This document shows positions 37,336-52,100 of a stretch of 64,000 nucleotides of DNA, in pieces. Position 1 is the first letter of the stretch, and each line of letters begins with the position of its first letter. Below the pieces are notes generated by a model. The model was given only the letters and a program-made list of their open reading frames with translations, was not told the origin of the DNA and searched no databases. The stretch spans positions 36,251,700 to 36,315,699 of the forward strand of contig NC_080048.1 in assembly GCF_026212465.1 (NCBI RefSeq), read 5' to 3'. The stretch comes from Amaranthus tricolor (lineage: Eukaryota > Streptophyta > Magnoliopsida > Caryophyllales > Amaranthaceae). A program made the position numbers and the translations under genes.

Positions 37336-39817
37336 ATGGCACCCATCGCAGTGGGAGAAACCATCCCTAACAGAAATTTAACTTACTTAGATGACTCGCA
37401 AACCAAACAGGATGTTTCCCTCCATTCCTTAGCCGGCGGAAAACTTGTCGTTATTGTCGCTGTTCCCGGTGCCTACACCCCTACCTGCAGGTTTCCCTTT
37501 TTTTATTTTAGTTCACGACTTTTGTGCTTGTGTCATGTTGGTCCGTTATTTGAAGTTGGCCGACACTACACAACATGACAATTAGCTTTGACCGACACGA
37601 TACAACATGACAATTAGCCCATTGTTGTACATGGCCTTTATGACATGACATGTGTGTTTGTCGTTAGAGTATGTATCATTCTTGAAAGAGGGCTTAAGGC
37701 CAAACTAAGAAATTAGGCCGTGAAAATAGAATTTTCGCTACTGATTATCTTTATTTTAATATTTTTACATTAATTTAATAAAATCATTTTAAATGTTACT
37801 CCCTCTAATTAAATTTAATTGTCCCATTTGGTTTTGGCACAAATATTAAGAAAATGAACAGATCACCTAAGATAATAGACTTATGTGTAATATTGAGTAT
37901 TTCAAATATTTAAAATTAAAGGGGACCACCTAAAATAGTAGACCCATGTGCAATATTGGGTACTTTAATATTAAGAAAATAAAGGGACCACCTATAAATA
38001 TATGTCTTAAAATGAAAATGAGATAATTAAGATGAACTGTCCAAATAAAGAAATGGGACAATTAAAAAGAATTAGAAGGGGTACGTTTCTCATTTTTCTC
38101 AATAATTTTATTATTTAATAAAATAATATTTACATTATTTACTTTTTATTTTCATCATCACTCGTGGACACGAGATTCTTGGATATTCTTGTTTGTTAAA
38201 TTTTTAAAATATTTTTATGAAAATTCATTGAGAAAAAGGATGGAGAATATCTTAATTCTTACTCCTTTCATCAATTGTCCCTTTCATTTTTTTTTTCAGA
38301 TTTTCCTATTCCTATTCATATTACTTCATTTACTTATTTGGGAATAAATATTACCACTTTTGTGTAATCTTTTTTTCACATTATAATTTAACATGATGAT
38401 ACAATATAAACTCTCTTTTTATTTTTTTCGAATTTACATATTTTCTTAAATATAAAAAATAATTATAAGTTGAACTAGTAATTAACTATTTATTTACTAA
38501 TAGACAAATTTGAATTTATGTATCATGTAGTCTGAAGCATGTGCCTGGATTTATCGAAAAGGCCGAGGAATTAAAGTCTAAGGGAGTTGCTGAAATCATT
38601 TGTATAAGTGGTAAATTAAGCATTGATCCAAACTTTATTACATAATAATCCTCCTTATTCCAATCAAATATCCCTTTTAATTTTGTGTATTTGTTGAAAT
38701 TTTATTTTAATCTTAAATATCTTTAATCATGTTTGATTAAAAATTATTAAAAATACATATTAATAAAATTTTCATAAAAACGAATCAAATAAGATCCACT
38801 TAATTATGTTTTTACTTATTGGGTTGTTTGACAAATGATTGTTGGTTGTTGACTTTCACCATCTGAAACTGGTGATGGTTTTTGTTGACTTTTAAACTAG
38901 TTGATTAAGCCAATTATTTCGAAAAATATTTGGTAAAATTAAGCATTAATTGTTGGTTGTTGACTGTTTATTAAAAAAAAAGTAAGTAAACAAGTCAATA
39001 GCCCTTGAAAACGCTAACAAATGTTAGCCAAAAATCCAAAGCTATTAAAAAGCTACTATGAGTATCTTTTTATTTTCGCTTAAAATTTAATTTTTTAGGT
39101 GGCTAAAAGACATTTATAAAACACTTTTTGGTTGTTTGACCAATTTAAAAGACAAAAGTCAAAAACCAACTAAAAAGCCAAAAATAAAAAGGACCCTAAA
39201 AACTTAAGGTGTAACGAATAATATAATATACTTTTTTTTTTGGTTGATATTTAAAGTACTTTATATATATAAAAAAAAAGCACATAACTCATATTACTTA
39301 GTAAAAAATATAAGTTATATTTAAATTTAATTAAAATTAATGCACTTATATACATAAAAATAAGTTTTTTAGGCCTTAAAAAATTTAGAACCCTGGACGG
39401 TAGCCCGCTTTGCCCTTGCTAATTGATAGTCGTGCTAACAAACAAATGACATTTACTACTTCATAAAATATATTTATTGTGTTTATTATTCATAATAATC
39501 TGTCTTTTAATTAATTCATACAATTTATTTATTAATTTTTTTCTAATATTTGAAAATATACAGTAAATGACCACTTTGTGATGAAAGAATGGTCGAAAAC
39601 ATTCCCACAAAACAAGGACGTGAAGTTTCTTGCGGATGGCTCAGCAGCTTTTGCACGTGCAGTGGGTCTTGAGATAGACCTTAGTGAGTACGGGTTCGGT
39701 AAGAGGTCTCAAAGGTATGCTTTGCTCGTTGACGATCTCAAAGTTAAAGTAGCCAACATTGAAGCCACCGGAGAATACTCGGTCTCAAATGTCGACCAAA
39801 TTCTCAAAGCCCTTTAA
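37336..39817 (+). CDS. PRXIIB: Type II peroxiredoxin (cytosolic thioredoxin/glutaredoxin-dependent peroxidase)
   Basis: Reduces hydrogen and alkyl peroxides using thiol donors. Exons: 37336-37490, 38531-38610 and 39564-39817; 489 nt, 162 aa, exactly the length of Arabidopsis PRXIIB. The peroxidatic Cys is C51 in PGAYTPTC, at the exon 1/2 junction, and the second Cys is C76 in AEIICIS, as in plant type II enzymes. ALLVDDLKVK and the C-terminal ILKAL are also family features. There is no N-terminal transit peptide, so it should act in the cytosol (PRXIIB/C/D group), not chloroplast (IIE) or mitochondrion (IIF). Intron 1 carries a Stowaway-type MITE and intron 2 a second MITE-like element, so introns make up most of the gene. 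Confidence 0.95.
37799..38081. mobile_element. Stowaway-type MITE in peroxiredoxin intron 1
   Basis: Termini CTCCCTCTAATTAAATTTAA and the complement of TTAAAAAGAATTAGAAGGGG, flanked by TA on each side (37797-37798, 38082-38083). About 283 bp. It contains two or three diverged tandem copies of a ~65-bp unit (GACCACCTAAAATAGTAGACC and relatives), so it has expanded internally. Confidence 0.75.
38821..39197. mobile_element. MITE-like element in peroxiredoxin intron 2
   Basis: The left part GGGTTGTTTGACAAATGATTG.. and the right part ending CCAACTAAAAAGCCAAAAAT..GGACCCT contain inverted blocks: TTGGTTGTTGAC on the left, TCAAAAACCAAC on the right. A similar arrangement (GTTGGTTTTTTGGCTGG against CAACTAAAAAAGCCAACAAC) occurs in MSL intron 4 around 15955-16260. 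Terminal repeats are imperfect and the target duplication unclear. Confidence 0.4.
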
Positions 39818-41436
39818 ATTTTACATATATATAAACGCTTATTTTTTAAAAATAATGATTATTATTATACTCTAAGAAGGCGGAGCTATGTATAAGAATA
39901 AACATTAGTTATATCATCTGACATGTAATTTGGTTGTATATTTATAATTTTATTATAATTTTTTTTTTTAAGTGTTAATCCATTATAAATTTTAATTAAT
40001 TTTCCTAAATCATTAATATATCTCAAATACTTGAGAAATGAAGTATGTTTTGAGTTTACAATGTTATCAAAATTACAAACCATTAAGCACTTTTGTAAGA
40101 CATAATTGTGAGTGAAAAGAACAAGATTTTTAAATATCGATGAGCAAAATTTTCCATGAAAATTTGTTTTTTTTTTTGAAAGAATTTAATTTTATCATAT
40201 TGTGAGTAATTATGCAAATGTTTGTCACTCGTATTTAGAGCTTTAATCTTCATATCACTTTCATAATGGCTAATGCATTTTGAAAGTGCATTTTTTTATT
40301 ACATAGTAGGCTAAGGGAAGAGAAAGGTTATGTGAAAATCAAACTCAAAACTTTACTTTGAGAATATGATACTTGTTCCAACCGAAAAAATATGTGATTC
40401 TCTTGAACGTGCCTTTTCAAGCGTGCATTCATTCGTGAAAACAACACATTCCAAGCAACAGAATAAATCGTACGAAGAATCACAACATAGTGGCAGGCCC
40501 ATACCCTTTGATGACTTGGTATCTTTCTAACAATATATTATACTTCTATGTACCAAGTAACATGCACCTTCCAAAATTTAAACGAGATCTGAATGTCATA
40601 CATTGAACCATCATTAGCATTACGTTACAGTCGTATCGTATCAATCACAAAACAGAACTGTAGTGAGAAGCGAGCTAGATAAGCGACCACTAATCATAGC
40701 AGCAATTAAGTTTATATCGGCATTTATACAGGCTCAAAAAATGCAACGAGTTCGATTGAAGATTTGAGGTTCATGTATTTCCCCTGGAAAAGAAAAATGC
40801 GAGAGGCAAGTCAAAGACTATGGAAATTCGCTGAAATGACATCATAGCGCAATCCAAACAGAAAACGACCAAAGAATCATCACCCGTAAACATCCAAGCC
40901 ATAAATAAACCGCAATCATTACTATCATAGCCACACTGGTGACGGATCCAAAGTTGAAATGTAGTGGGAACACTATTGATAAATAAATTCAAAAATCATA
41001 AATGTATATATAAAAATAATGTTTTCAATTGTATATTTTATTATACCATAAAAAATAAAAAAAAAAAAAAACGAGGCATAGTTAAGAAAAATTAATTAGG
41101 TTTTATTTTAAATAGGTATTGGAAATTGCAACTGCACTAAATTGAGCTTTGTTGTACAGTTAAACACATATTAACTGCAATAAAAATCCCTTATTAATAA
41201 AGAAAATCGAATAGCTCAGCAGGTTTAGGCCTTGCCTCACAACAGACAGGTTGCAGGTTCAATTCCTACTGTAGCTAGTTACCTAATTTTTTTTTAAATA
41301 CAGTGCCCTCACGTGCAGGCACATGAGGGCGCGTTGATCCGCCCATGGCCACACGACCAAAAATACAAAATTTTTGGAAAGATGACAATGCTATAACAAA
41401 AACCTTAGTTTGTGCAGCAATAACAAAAAACGTACC
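39818..41436. other. Intergenic region between peroxiredoxin and CCMH genes
   Basis: The two genes converge here, so both 3' UTRs lie within it. Apart from the SINE-like sequence at 41205-41376 there is nothing recognisable. Confidence 0.45.
41205..41376 (+). mobile_element. tRNA-derived SINE-like sequence
   Basis: TAGCTCAGCAGG (41212-41223) matches the pol III A box, and GGTTCAATTCC (41256-41266) matches the B box. Downstream is a T-run and a non-tRNA body (GCCCTCACGTGCAGGCACATG, a short inverted repeat). The first and last bases of the tRNA-like head do not pair as an acceptor stem, so this is a SINE or tRNA-derived retroposon and not a working tRNA. The 3' end is uncertain. Confidence 0.5.
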
Positions 41437-43085
41437 TTATTTGCGTTGAAATCTACTCCACCAGAAAGAGGATGTTGCTTGTGAGGGAGGTGGTGTAAGT
41501 AATTCAAGCATAGTTTGTTTCTCTTTTGGTGTCAATGGAACTCCTCTAACAAGATTTAAAGCCATGATGTGCACATTTGTCTTTTGCCTGTGCTTCCTGT
41601 AAGCCCAACCTCCAGCAGCCACGCCTGCAATAAGAACCTTGTTCCGAAACCTAATGTTATTAATGGTATGGAGAATATATTTATGAATAACATGAGATTT
41701 CGAAACTAACTGGTGAAAGCCACAAAGCAGCAGTTTGCAAATCAAACTTTGGAGCATAAAGCACCGTCTCTCCAAACTCATCCTCGAGCTTCTTATAGAT
41801 TTCTTTGTCAGATTTCCCAGATCGAATTTCATCACGAATCAACTGTTCCACAAAAAAGAATTAGTTATATGAATGACGAGAAATGACTATTTAAACCCAT
41901 GTGGTCAACTTTTGTTGGATGTCATCTTGATTGATCAAACCACTCTACATTAAGTCCATCGAGGAGTTACACAGAAGCATAATTAGATAAATAAATGCAG
42001 CTACACAATAAGGCTTACAAATAAAGTTGTGTGCTCCAACAAAAATTATACCAAAAAAATGTTTCCTTGTTAAGTCAAAATACCCTTTCATCCTCTAGTG
42101 AGATAAACTGAATACATCAAACAAGGTGTTTAATTGCAAGCTTATAAATGAGCTTGTTGGTTTTACTTTGAGGAAGAGGAAATGTTTGAGCATTGAGGTT
42201 TGGCCTAATCAAACACCAAGTCCATGTGTTTGACAAATAGCATAAGATATACTAAAAGGTGGTTTGACAACCTCTCGATTCAAGCACTTATTGCACCAAA
42301 GATTAAGTCAATGAGTTTTTTATATGTTCAAAAAATTACGATAGATCATATAATGCAGCCATTTGCTCCGATCCATTGTAAATGATAAGCTCTAAATCAA
42401 CTAAGAATGACTAGGGGGTTAGGTTAGCTCCCTCCCCTCCCTATCTCTATTTGTGTGTGTGTGTAATGAGTTTCCACTGGAATAGGATTTATACTATAGT
42501 GATTGAAAACTGCTGTGCAATTGATATTACAAGATAATTTTTATTCGTGTAAGCTTTAAGTACAAATGTACGGACTTGCCGAAAAGAAATAACGATATTT
42601 CAGAACCAAGCTGTGTAAATCGAGTTTTTTTTAAGGAATCGCAACCATTTTCCACTTTCGAGTATCACGACTTCCACGTAAAAAAAGCAACAATGAAATA
42701 TAAATCTGCAATATCTGAAGTTTTAATTCTAGTTAAGATAGTTTTATTACAACTATCAAACTCTTTACACTTAACATCATCACGTATAATGTAGAATGTA
42801 TGTGATCTGCAGTGGCATCAAAGTTCCGAAAAGATGTAAAAAATTCAAATACACTTGACGAATTGTTAAAAACTAATAATTTTCCTTTTTCAACTTTCAA
42901 TTAGAACAAAATATACTGTGACGTAAGAAAATAGGATTTACCTTTCTAAGAAGGATAGCAATATCAGCTTGTGAATCTTCAATAGACTGACTTCCACATT
43001 CGGTGCATCGAACATTATGACTAATGTTTCTAGCCCTAGCATCAATAATTTGCTGCTTCTTGACTGCATCCTCTTCGTTTTCCAT
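41437..43085 (-). CDS. CCMH: Cytochrome c-type biogenesis protein CcmH, mitochondrial
   Basis: Thioredoxin-like factor of the plant mitochondrial cytochrome c maturation (system I) pathway; it handles apocytochrome cysteines together with CCMF proteins at the inner membrane. Minus-strand exons in order: 43085-42942, 41842-41711 and 41637-41437; 477 nt, 158 aa (Arabidopsis 159), all phases close. The active motif is R26-C27-T-E-C30 in NVRCTECGSQSIEDSQAD, followed by EDEFGETVLYAPKFDLQTAA and a single membrane segment around LSPVLIAGVAAGGWAY. NIMALN-like and RGVPLTPKEK sequences at the C-terminus complete the match. The exon 3 acceptor (ACAAG|GTTCTT at 41637) was chosen because it keeps frame and family sequence; a nearer TTGCAG would shift the frame. 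An in-frame Met 4 codons upstream of the chosen start is possible. Confidence 0.93.
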
Positions 43086-44879
43086 TGCTGAATGCATAAA
43101 GAAGACAGAGCGAGACAACAAATACCATCAGCAAAAGAATATTTATTCAGTATCTAGCAGATTTGGAAATTAAAAGTTTGTTACTTAGCTTGTTTATACA
43201 GAGAGTTAAACACTACTCCACTTAGTTACAACTTACAACAGCTCATATGTACAGCTTAGTGATTTATTCTGTCTTTAATTCTCTTGTAAATCTATATATT
43301 TGTAGCATTGTTCTACAAGCATTGCTATTATTCCACACATAATATTACATCTCAACTGTCCACAGATGCAAGTCTTACATCATCTAGCCTTGCAATAAGC
43401 TGAAAACTTCGCATGCGAGTTTAAATTTTACACATAATCTTCACTAGTCAAGAGTCAAGAACACTGCATTATCTGTATTCAAGTAAATTTTATGACCCTA
43501 AAATATTACTGCTTGAAATCATGTTCAAAAAGGGCCCAAATTCATCAATACCTATAAGGCTATAACATGAACATTGGTACTTTTTCTCCATATCATTTCA
43601 CTTTACAAACCTTCAAAACTCATATTCATAGCAATTTGATTCAGGGGTAAACTAAGATTTCATTCAGGCCTATGATTGGTATTTTGGGCATTTGGGTCAT
43701 GCATAAAATTTATTATAGTGGTGGATGTTGTTGAGGCCGACCAGGGCTCAATCCACAAAATCTTTTTTAATGATCAAGATATTTTTACTCAGCCTTCCAT
43801 TTGCAGGTCTTTTTTGAGCCGAAAGTCTCACTGGTCACAACCTCCTCATCTCCTCTGACATGATAAGAGTATGGTTTGACAGTGTTCTATCCCTCCCCAT
43901 CATAGCTTCTATGTGCAGATATATACTGCTTGATAATGAGGACTCGGCCTTCCTAAAAATTTTTTTTTAACCATTTGATTTTATATTAAAATAGTATCCC
44001 CAATTCCCCATAAAAATTGTTCAAGATCCACACTAAAATGGCACAAGAGACTCTATTAGACATTTCATCGAACACCATATCTACAAACACTTCACACTTA
44101 ATCAGCAATTTCCCAACAATATCTAGTTGTGTCAATGTTCAAGAAAATGTACACACTAGTAATTTCCCAACAATATGGCATACACAGAAATTTTAATCAG
44201 CAATGAAATGAGAGATTTTATTAAAAATAAAAAGAAAATTTAAATGAAAAAGAGAGAATTGCTTATACTACTATAAGTTAATAATTTTAATGCCCATCCA
44301 ATATCTAAAATGGTCTTCAGAAAGCCAGCATTGAATTCAGAGATAGATATGAACATCATCAACAAATTAATCAGTAGAATAAACCGGTTACCTTGTTCTA
44401 GGGAAATACTGGGTGAAGTAGTGTTCGCCACTCGCCAGGCTAAGAACTTGAGGGACTTGATTAGTAAATTTGGTATGTTTAGAATAAACTTTTGATTTAA
44501 TTATAGAGTAGAATTTTTAATGTTTAACAACCTTAAAATATTAAAATTATAAGTATTTTTATTTTATATGTAATATCAGTATAATTATAATATTAAATAT
44601 TTACTATTATTAAATTAATGCATAATCTATATAAAAGTTTTACATTAATCTCTTAGTCTCCAAGATATTGTTATATTATATAAAGATTATAAAATAAAGA
44701 AAATATTTGAATTGTAGAAATAATATTAAAAAAATATGAAAATGTATAGATGAGAATTTTAAAAATTAATAAGTATATTTTTAAAAAATTATAATACAGA
44801 AAAAGACACGCTAAAAATTGTCTTATAGAAGTATTTAAGTCTTAAAAACAAATGAAGTACTTCTCTTTTATTTTCTTTG

Positions 44880-44945
<66 letters not shown>

Positions 44946-46130
44946 AAACCGGCTACTATAAGTTAGTATTTTAAGGTTATAATGAATTACTTTAGTGATC
45001 ACTTTTAAAATTAGTGATTATTTTAAAATTATAATTAATCACTTTAGAATTATATTATAAACACTTTAAAATATAAAATCACCTTAAAATTGTAAATGTA
45101 TATTATGACAGTCCAAAGAATTTTTCATACAAACTTGTTACTTCATTGAATATTAATTATCTAGATTGTTGTTCATTCCAAATACTATTTTTCCACCCAT
45201 CCTTCTCATTGTCACATTGCTGATTGTTTACACCAAGTTCGTGATTTAAGTGTTTGTGACAGTTCGGTTATCAAAATCATAAACTTGTTTTATTATGCTT
45301 GTATAAGTTTCATCATGGTCACGACTCACGTACATGTAAGATTAGTCAATCCCCCTTAGAATATTGTCTTCATCATTTGTGGTACTCTCCACATTGTAAC
45401 ATTAATCCTGGTACTATTTCTGTACTATAAGCAAGACACCATTTGTTCAACACAAAACAATTCCAAGAATGAAATCAATTTATATACTCTATTCTTAGTA
45501 TAAAAATCTGTCTTGAATGAAGTACAACTCTCCAGAATGTTGAACATTCTTAGAGCTGAACAGATGAAATTTATGTTTTCCAACCTAAAACATATTTTTT
45601 TGCAAGAACTATTATAACCAGTGGGGAAAAGGAAAATTGAACAGACAGAAACAGAATGATATTGATGACCTAATTCCATATTCCTAGACCACTACTAAGT
45701 GTAATTTTGATCTAATACACTAGGGATGATGGATGGTAAGGCTCTTAATGGTATGTACCGGACCCGGCTCGGAAAAACACCTCTAATTGCAAATGCCGAT
45801 TGCTCTTGGAATAACACACCGCAGACACTGTTCTATGTGCACCAAAACTGTGAGTCAACGAACCGAGAATGGATTAAGCTGCATTCGCCGCGTTGAGTGA
45901 CTGTCTTGTCATGATTATTAGCATCATTGTCCTTGTTGCACAAACAGCACGAGGACAACACTGTCGTAAAGAGAAAACAACAGCTAGTTAACCGAAATTC
46001 CAGGCAAGTGTTACCACGACAAAATATAAATTTTCATATTGCCTCAAAACACTAAACGAATATGCAATTCTAATAAATACAAGGAAAAAGGAACTTATGT
46101 AGAACATCTCAGCAAGCACACACACCTTCC
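43086..46130. other. Intergenic region between glucose transporter and CCMH genes
   Basis: Both neighbours are on the minus strand, so this holds the CCMH promoter and the 3' UTR of the transporter. About 43833-43925 is a second copy of the dispersed repeat at 3225-3345. A TA microsatellite lies at 44883-44942. I see no further gene. Confidence 0.5.
44883..44942. repeat. (AT)30 microsatellite
   Basis: Uninterrupted AT dinucleotides. Confidence 0.95.
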
Positions 46131-49100
46131 TTAAGCTGGAAGAAGTGCAAGCTCAATTTCCTGGAGTGACTTTCCCTTTGTTTCCAAAACATTCTTCTTT
46201 GTAAATGCAAAACCTATTAAACAGCAGGTTGCAAAGAATGTGTACAACAACTTTGGCCCGAGTTGCTCAAGTAATCTCAAAAACAGAAGACCAACAAAGA
46301 AATTTACTCCCTGCAGATCAATATATAAGTATTTTAGCGTAAGGGCAAAGACATAGCCTAAACAGGGGTGAAAGATCTGAGATAGTTGTTCAATATACCG
46401 AAGAAACATATACTTTTATACATTTATGAGTATTCTAAATAGTTGCATGATTGTGAGGATGACATTTTACAAGACAGTTAAGTACAGGACACGGGACACC
46501 ATCTATTCAGGAAAAATGAACGTTTGAACTTGGTCTCAATCCACCTTTGAGACTCCTATAGATAGAACATGTATAAGAAGCTAAATTCTATTTCATCAAA
46601 TAATGAATAATGCGCTTTGAAAATAAATAAAGAATCACCACTAGTGAATACTTCTATATTAAAAACACACTCCGAGAATCACAAAAAGACATTACAAAGG
46701 AAAAGAAAGCATTACCCAGTGAACAGCCATGCACCAAGCCATTGCTTTCGCCCTTATTCGATTTGGGAACATTTCTGACAACAGAAGACTAGGGACTGGA
46801 CCAGCTCCCAGAGAAAAGGTCAGAACAACCCTGAAAAAGTAGTTCAGCATTATGATTAAATAAAAACACTGGACATCAAACTTCTGGGATTACTAATATG
46901 TAATCCTGCTGAGTGCAAACATTCTTTGATTTATGTAGAAAAATTATTTTCCTGTTAGAATGGAACAATATTAGCCTCATAAAATTACTAAAACTCCAAG
47001 AAGATTGTTCTTATTGATTGGGACTCTATTTTAGAAGGTTGTTCTTATTGATTGGGAGTCTCCTTTCACAAATGGACTTGAAACCATCCTTGTAAGTCAT
47101 AACCATAGTGCAAAAATAAGCCCGCATCACATCGCATCAGACACGTTGTAAATGTTTACGAAAAAAATAATGCAATTTTTTCCGCATTGTGAATGTATAA
47201 AAAAAAGCGTTTTTTGGGCCGTTTCAAGGAATACCTCATGTTTTCGGCCAACATATAACATTACAATAACCACATCACTCACTTTACCGCATCAGTGTGC
47301 CCCTACCACGATTGCAACCGTTACCGTATTTTTGCATTATGGTTATAACTACACATGGTAATTTGAATCAAATGTCAGCCTAAGACATTCTTAGACCAAG
47401 ATGACGGGACTCCTTTTTTTGTTAAGCACACCATATAATTCTTTAGCTTATTGATGTTTATCAAAACCTTAAGAAGCGTAAATCTGTAATCGGGTGAAAA
47501 CCAGAACAAAACAAATGTGAACATTCTGAAATTCAGACCAAAACCAGTAAATCAATCCGATTTGGCATGGGAAGTTCCTCAAAAATTGACATTTTCCTCG
47601 TTCAATTAATTTTTTTCATGTCTATAGCATTGAAAGATAAAATGAGAGGCACTCTCACTCACCAAAGATCACAACTGAGAGTTTAAGTGGGTGTTAATGG
47701 TGTGTGTTAGTTGTAGAAACTAAATATGCATGTAAGTAACGAATAACAATAATGAACAAATAAATAAAGGAGAAAAGAAGTTTCAATCTCTAAATGCTTG
47801 CACTCCAAGGCCAAGCCTTGCTCTCCAAGCCTTCACCCATACAATGAGTACAATGTACTAATGTACTAGCTTGATACTCCCTCAACCAATCCCAAAGAAC
47901 TACTATGGTACTCTTCTTACTTACACTAACATGTTTGATTAATTCTCTTAATCTTGTCCTAATTATTTGGTGAACTAAGTCACCCATAATCATAACAAAA
48001 TATGTCTCTATTTGAACACAAATATGTAACTTGAATAATAGTACAGATCCAAGTGTGATTTTCGTTGGCGTTAATCCAGAAATGATTTCCTCATTATCAC
48101 TATCAGCAACTATGTGGTTACTACTTCATTTTGTCGGCAAAGAGACGGTGAAATTTGAGATTAATTTTACCAAAAACCAAAGTTTTAATTTTTCATTGGC
48201 AGAGTAAAATGAATACAAGAGGCCTTTTCTTTACAATAGTTTTTAAAATATATCTCTATGTAAAAGTAGGGGATTATTTGCCTTAAATATTTCTCACAAC
48301 ATAATAAGGAACCTTTATATCTGAAACGTCTTAGTGTTATCACTAACAACGGTAAGGTTGTGTACATCCAACCCCCAAACCTCACCTCACTGAGGTGGGA
48401 GACACTTAATGGCATTAGGGTAATGGAATGTTGTTGCTGTACCATATCAGACCTCTGAGCAAACAAAGATTTTAATAACGAAGGAAGAGAGATTTTACAA
48501 CATAAAATAATCTTGAATGATTTTTCTCCTGTCCAACCAGTAAATCTTCTATTTCGCTAATTGATCAATTAACTAAAGAACTTAATTTAAAACTTAAGAT
48601 CTGGATACTTACAGAAGCACACCTCCAACAGAAAGATATACTGATGCTACAGGTGACACAAAGGAGCTTGCTGCAACTATTTGAAGACCCAATGACATCG
48701 CCTGAACACCAGGGCACAAATGTAATTGTTAAAACCAAAACCAAAGAGAAAGAATTCTCAGTAGCAGCCAACAAACAACAAATGGACTATCCACAATCAC
48801 CAACTAACCAGTAGATTGAAACCACCAAATTGGTCATACAAGTCCTACAAATTTAAGTATATATCAACAATTCAACATCATATTCAACTAGACAGCTCAA
48901 CCCTCATGTGATGGATCCAAAAAAAAATAGAAGCAATTAGTCAAACAGAGCATTGAAAAACTCATTATTAGATAGATTATTCCAACTGCTTTATCAGAAA
49001 CCAAATATTTTGCTTCACTAACTTCCATGCTTAAAGAACTGTTTAGGAGTTCAAGCAAATCTTCTATTAAGATGTCTCAAAGTAGCAAAGCTTATTAAGA

Positions 49101-52100
49101 AATTAAGGAGTACAACCACAAAATTCCTGTTGAGAGATTGACTTACCATGCCCAAGAAACTTCCCAGAAGAAGCACCCTCCTTCCTAGTTTATCCATCAG
49201 TATCGTTGCAGTGCATGATCCTAAAAGATATTTTTAAAAGAGTCGATCACATACTCACATTGTAGAACATTAAATTGTCAAGAACCCAACACATGTACTG
49301 AATCCAGATCAGACCTTTTTATCACTAAGATATCCTCAACAGTTCCCTAACCCATAAAAATAACCTAAAAATATTCAAATTAGAAGATTGATGAAACTAG
49401 CAGAGAAAGCAGTGTCTACCAACCTGATAAATTAACAACTGCTACAAACATATTTGCAGTATTTGATGGAACCCCAGCACTCTTAAAGACAGACGATGAG
49501 AAATAGAACACAGCATTTATACCGGACAGCTGCTGTAAAGCAAATAGGACAGACCCAATGAAAACCACTGCAAAATGAAGCAAAATATGAAATTTGGAAC
49601 AAAGTGAAGTTTTGAATGCATCGCCTCGAAACAATTTGTTCCTTTTCCACAAAAAGGGGCAAAACACTACCAAACAAGCGCAAAAAATCATACCCTTAAA
49701 ATGTCGACCATGAAAAAGCTCTGAGAATTTGACTGAATCTGCCTCCTCTCCTCTATCTAACTTTGACAACTCTGAAATTGCACTCTTGACATGTAAACCT
49801 CCCAGTAACCTCTCAAACTCAACTTCAGCTTCAATACTTCTTCCTTTCTGTGTCAAATAAGCAGGAAATTCAATACAAAATGGAAAGTTATCAAGATGAA
49901 CTCTATACTACAAGGAAAACACACAGCTGCAACATTAACAGCGGATTAAAGAGTCTAAAAGTTTAAGCTACATGATGAACTCAATCACTGTCTCAGGTAA
50001 GGTTCATTATAAAAGAATGACTGATAAAAAGCGCAAATAAGGTTTCCAGAGAATAGAGAAATGAACAATATGCTGGTTCAAAGCTAGGAAACATTATAAG
50101 TGCAATGTGTGGCATTGACCAAAACATGCACCAGTAAGGAAAGAGAGGATAGAAGTGTTGAACTACCACAACTCCTGAAGCAGTTAAGGCTTGAGAGATG
50201 CAAAAGATGACTAGAATTATGTGAATGAAGAACCGTATAAAGAAAATGGGGGGGGGCAAAAGCACATTGCACTAGACAACAATCAAACAAAGAAGAGGAT
50301 TTTGTGGGCGACCAAAAGAAATAAACTCTTGGTTCATGTAGTAAACCCCATCTTTAGGGACAAAGGCTTTGTCATTGTTATGTTTTTTGATAAAAATGTC
50401 ATTGTTTTGTTTAGCAAACTAACATCATTTATAAAACCATGTGTTTTAAGCATTTGAATGATATCCAATTCATATAATTTACTTTCAAAAATTGAAACTT
50501 ACTCTCAATCCGCATAACTTGAATCACATTACCTTAGAATATGCAACTATCCATACCATCTATTATCTATTGCATACAAAATTTTCACATACAAATCCTG
50601 AAAACCAGAGGTCATGACAAAGAAAAAACCTTGAAAAGCCAGTGAGGACTTTCAGCACACAATTCAATTGATAGCGCAAGTAACGCGGCAGGAATCACAG
50701 ACACCCAGAAACAAACACGCCACCTGACAATAAAGCAGACTTAATTATTTCTGATTTGCAAAAAGCCTAAGGTTTGGAGAAGCTGTGGAAAAATGAGCAT
50801 GACTCAAAACTCAAAGCTCTTCTTACCAATCCTTACTTTCCTTCGCAGGCATGCCAATCACAAAAGACCCCATAAGTCCTAAACATGCGGCAATCTGGGT
50901 GAAACTTCCATATGTACCCCTTACATATGTTGGTGAAACCTACAACACCAAGGAACATGTTTCATACTGCTGGAATCTTATGGACTACATGCATAAACTC
51001 ATTAAAGAGCAACAACACCACACCTCAGCCACATATAGAGCTGCAACAGCTGGGCCAAGTCCCATGCCAATTCCAACAAAAAACCTCCCAATAAGCATGC
51101 CTGTCAAGCTACTTGTCGCTGCACTGCACATTTGAGGCCCAGATGACAGTTTATTAGACATTAAACAATAGATACCAGTACAGTATAGAAGTTCTGACCA
51201 CCCTTACAAGAAACAGCAGTGGTAATAAAATGGAACAGAGCCACTCCATAAAGAGAATTGATCGATTACACAAATATCTAATATAATTTCTTCTTCGAAG
51301 CCCTTGACCTATTCAAATTTATGCTTGTGTTAACTTTTTTTATGTCATTAATGATTGCTTTTAAATTTATAATTTTGACCTATACACCTGTCATATATTG
51401 GATAAATGTAATAGGTAGTCAGATAGTATATTTTAGACGAAGAGATACAAAGATAAGGAAAACTAGTATAAATAAGGAGGGAAAGGAGAAAGGTATGAGA
51501 AATATTGTAAACACATATAGTGAGTTTATACTCATCTTTGGGAGAGTCCAAGTCTCTCGAATGCTTGTGTTGCTATCCATTATTGTGGTTCTTCAATTAC
51601 AAGAATACAATAAACGTTTACAATTCAAATTATCTCACGCATTCCATACAGTTTGTCTATAATCAATCATTGTTATTTTTATGGACAAAAACATCCTGCT
51701 AAAAAGGTGTTTTCAATTACACTATTACACCACCCCTGCCAAACCCTTTCCCCCAGGAAAGAGAAAGCGTGAATAATAGACTAGTTACATTCATGCATTA
51801 GTGTCCGAAATATCAGATCAACAAAAACCCATGGCGAAGTTGTATCTTATTCGTAAATCTTAATCAAAGAACTGGCCTGTTGCATCAACTAACAGTCACA
51901 GTGTGACCTTTCAAATATCAACAGTAATATTTAACAAACCATAAACACATGGAATCAGGTATGCAACAATAAAGTAGTATCTTATTCATAATCAAATCAC
52001 TTGCACTAACCTCATTGAAGCACCAATAATCATTGACAATGCACCCAACTGGAAGGACCTCTTTCGACCAAAATAATCAGCAATTGACCCACTGAATAAA

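Noticed and set aside
41205..41278. tRNA gene
   Set aside because: A and B boxes are present, but the ends do not pair as an acceptor stem and no clear anticodon arm forms; better read as a SINE head.
41610..41626. TTGCAG acceptor for CCMH exon 3
   Set aside because: It would shift the frame relative to exon 2 and lose the conserved VLIAG start; the AAG acceptor at 41638 keeps both.
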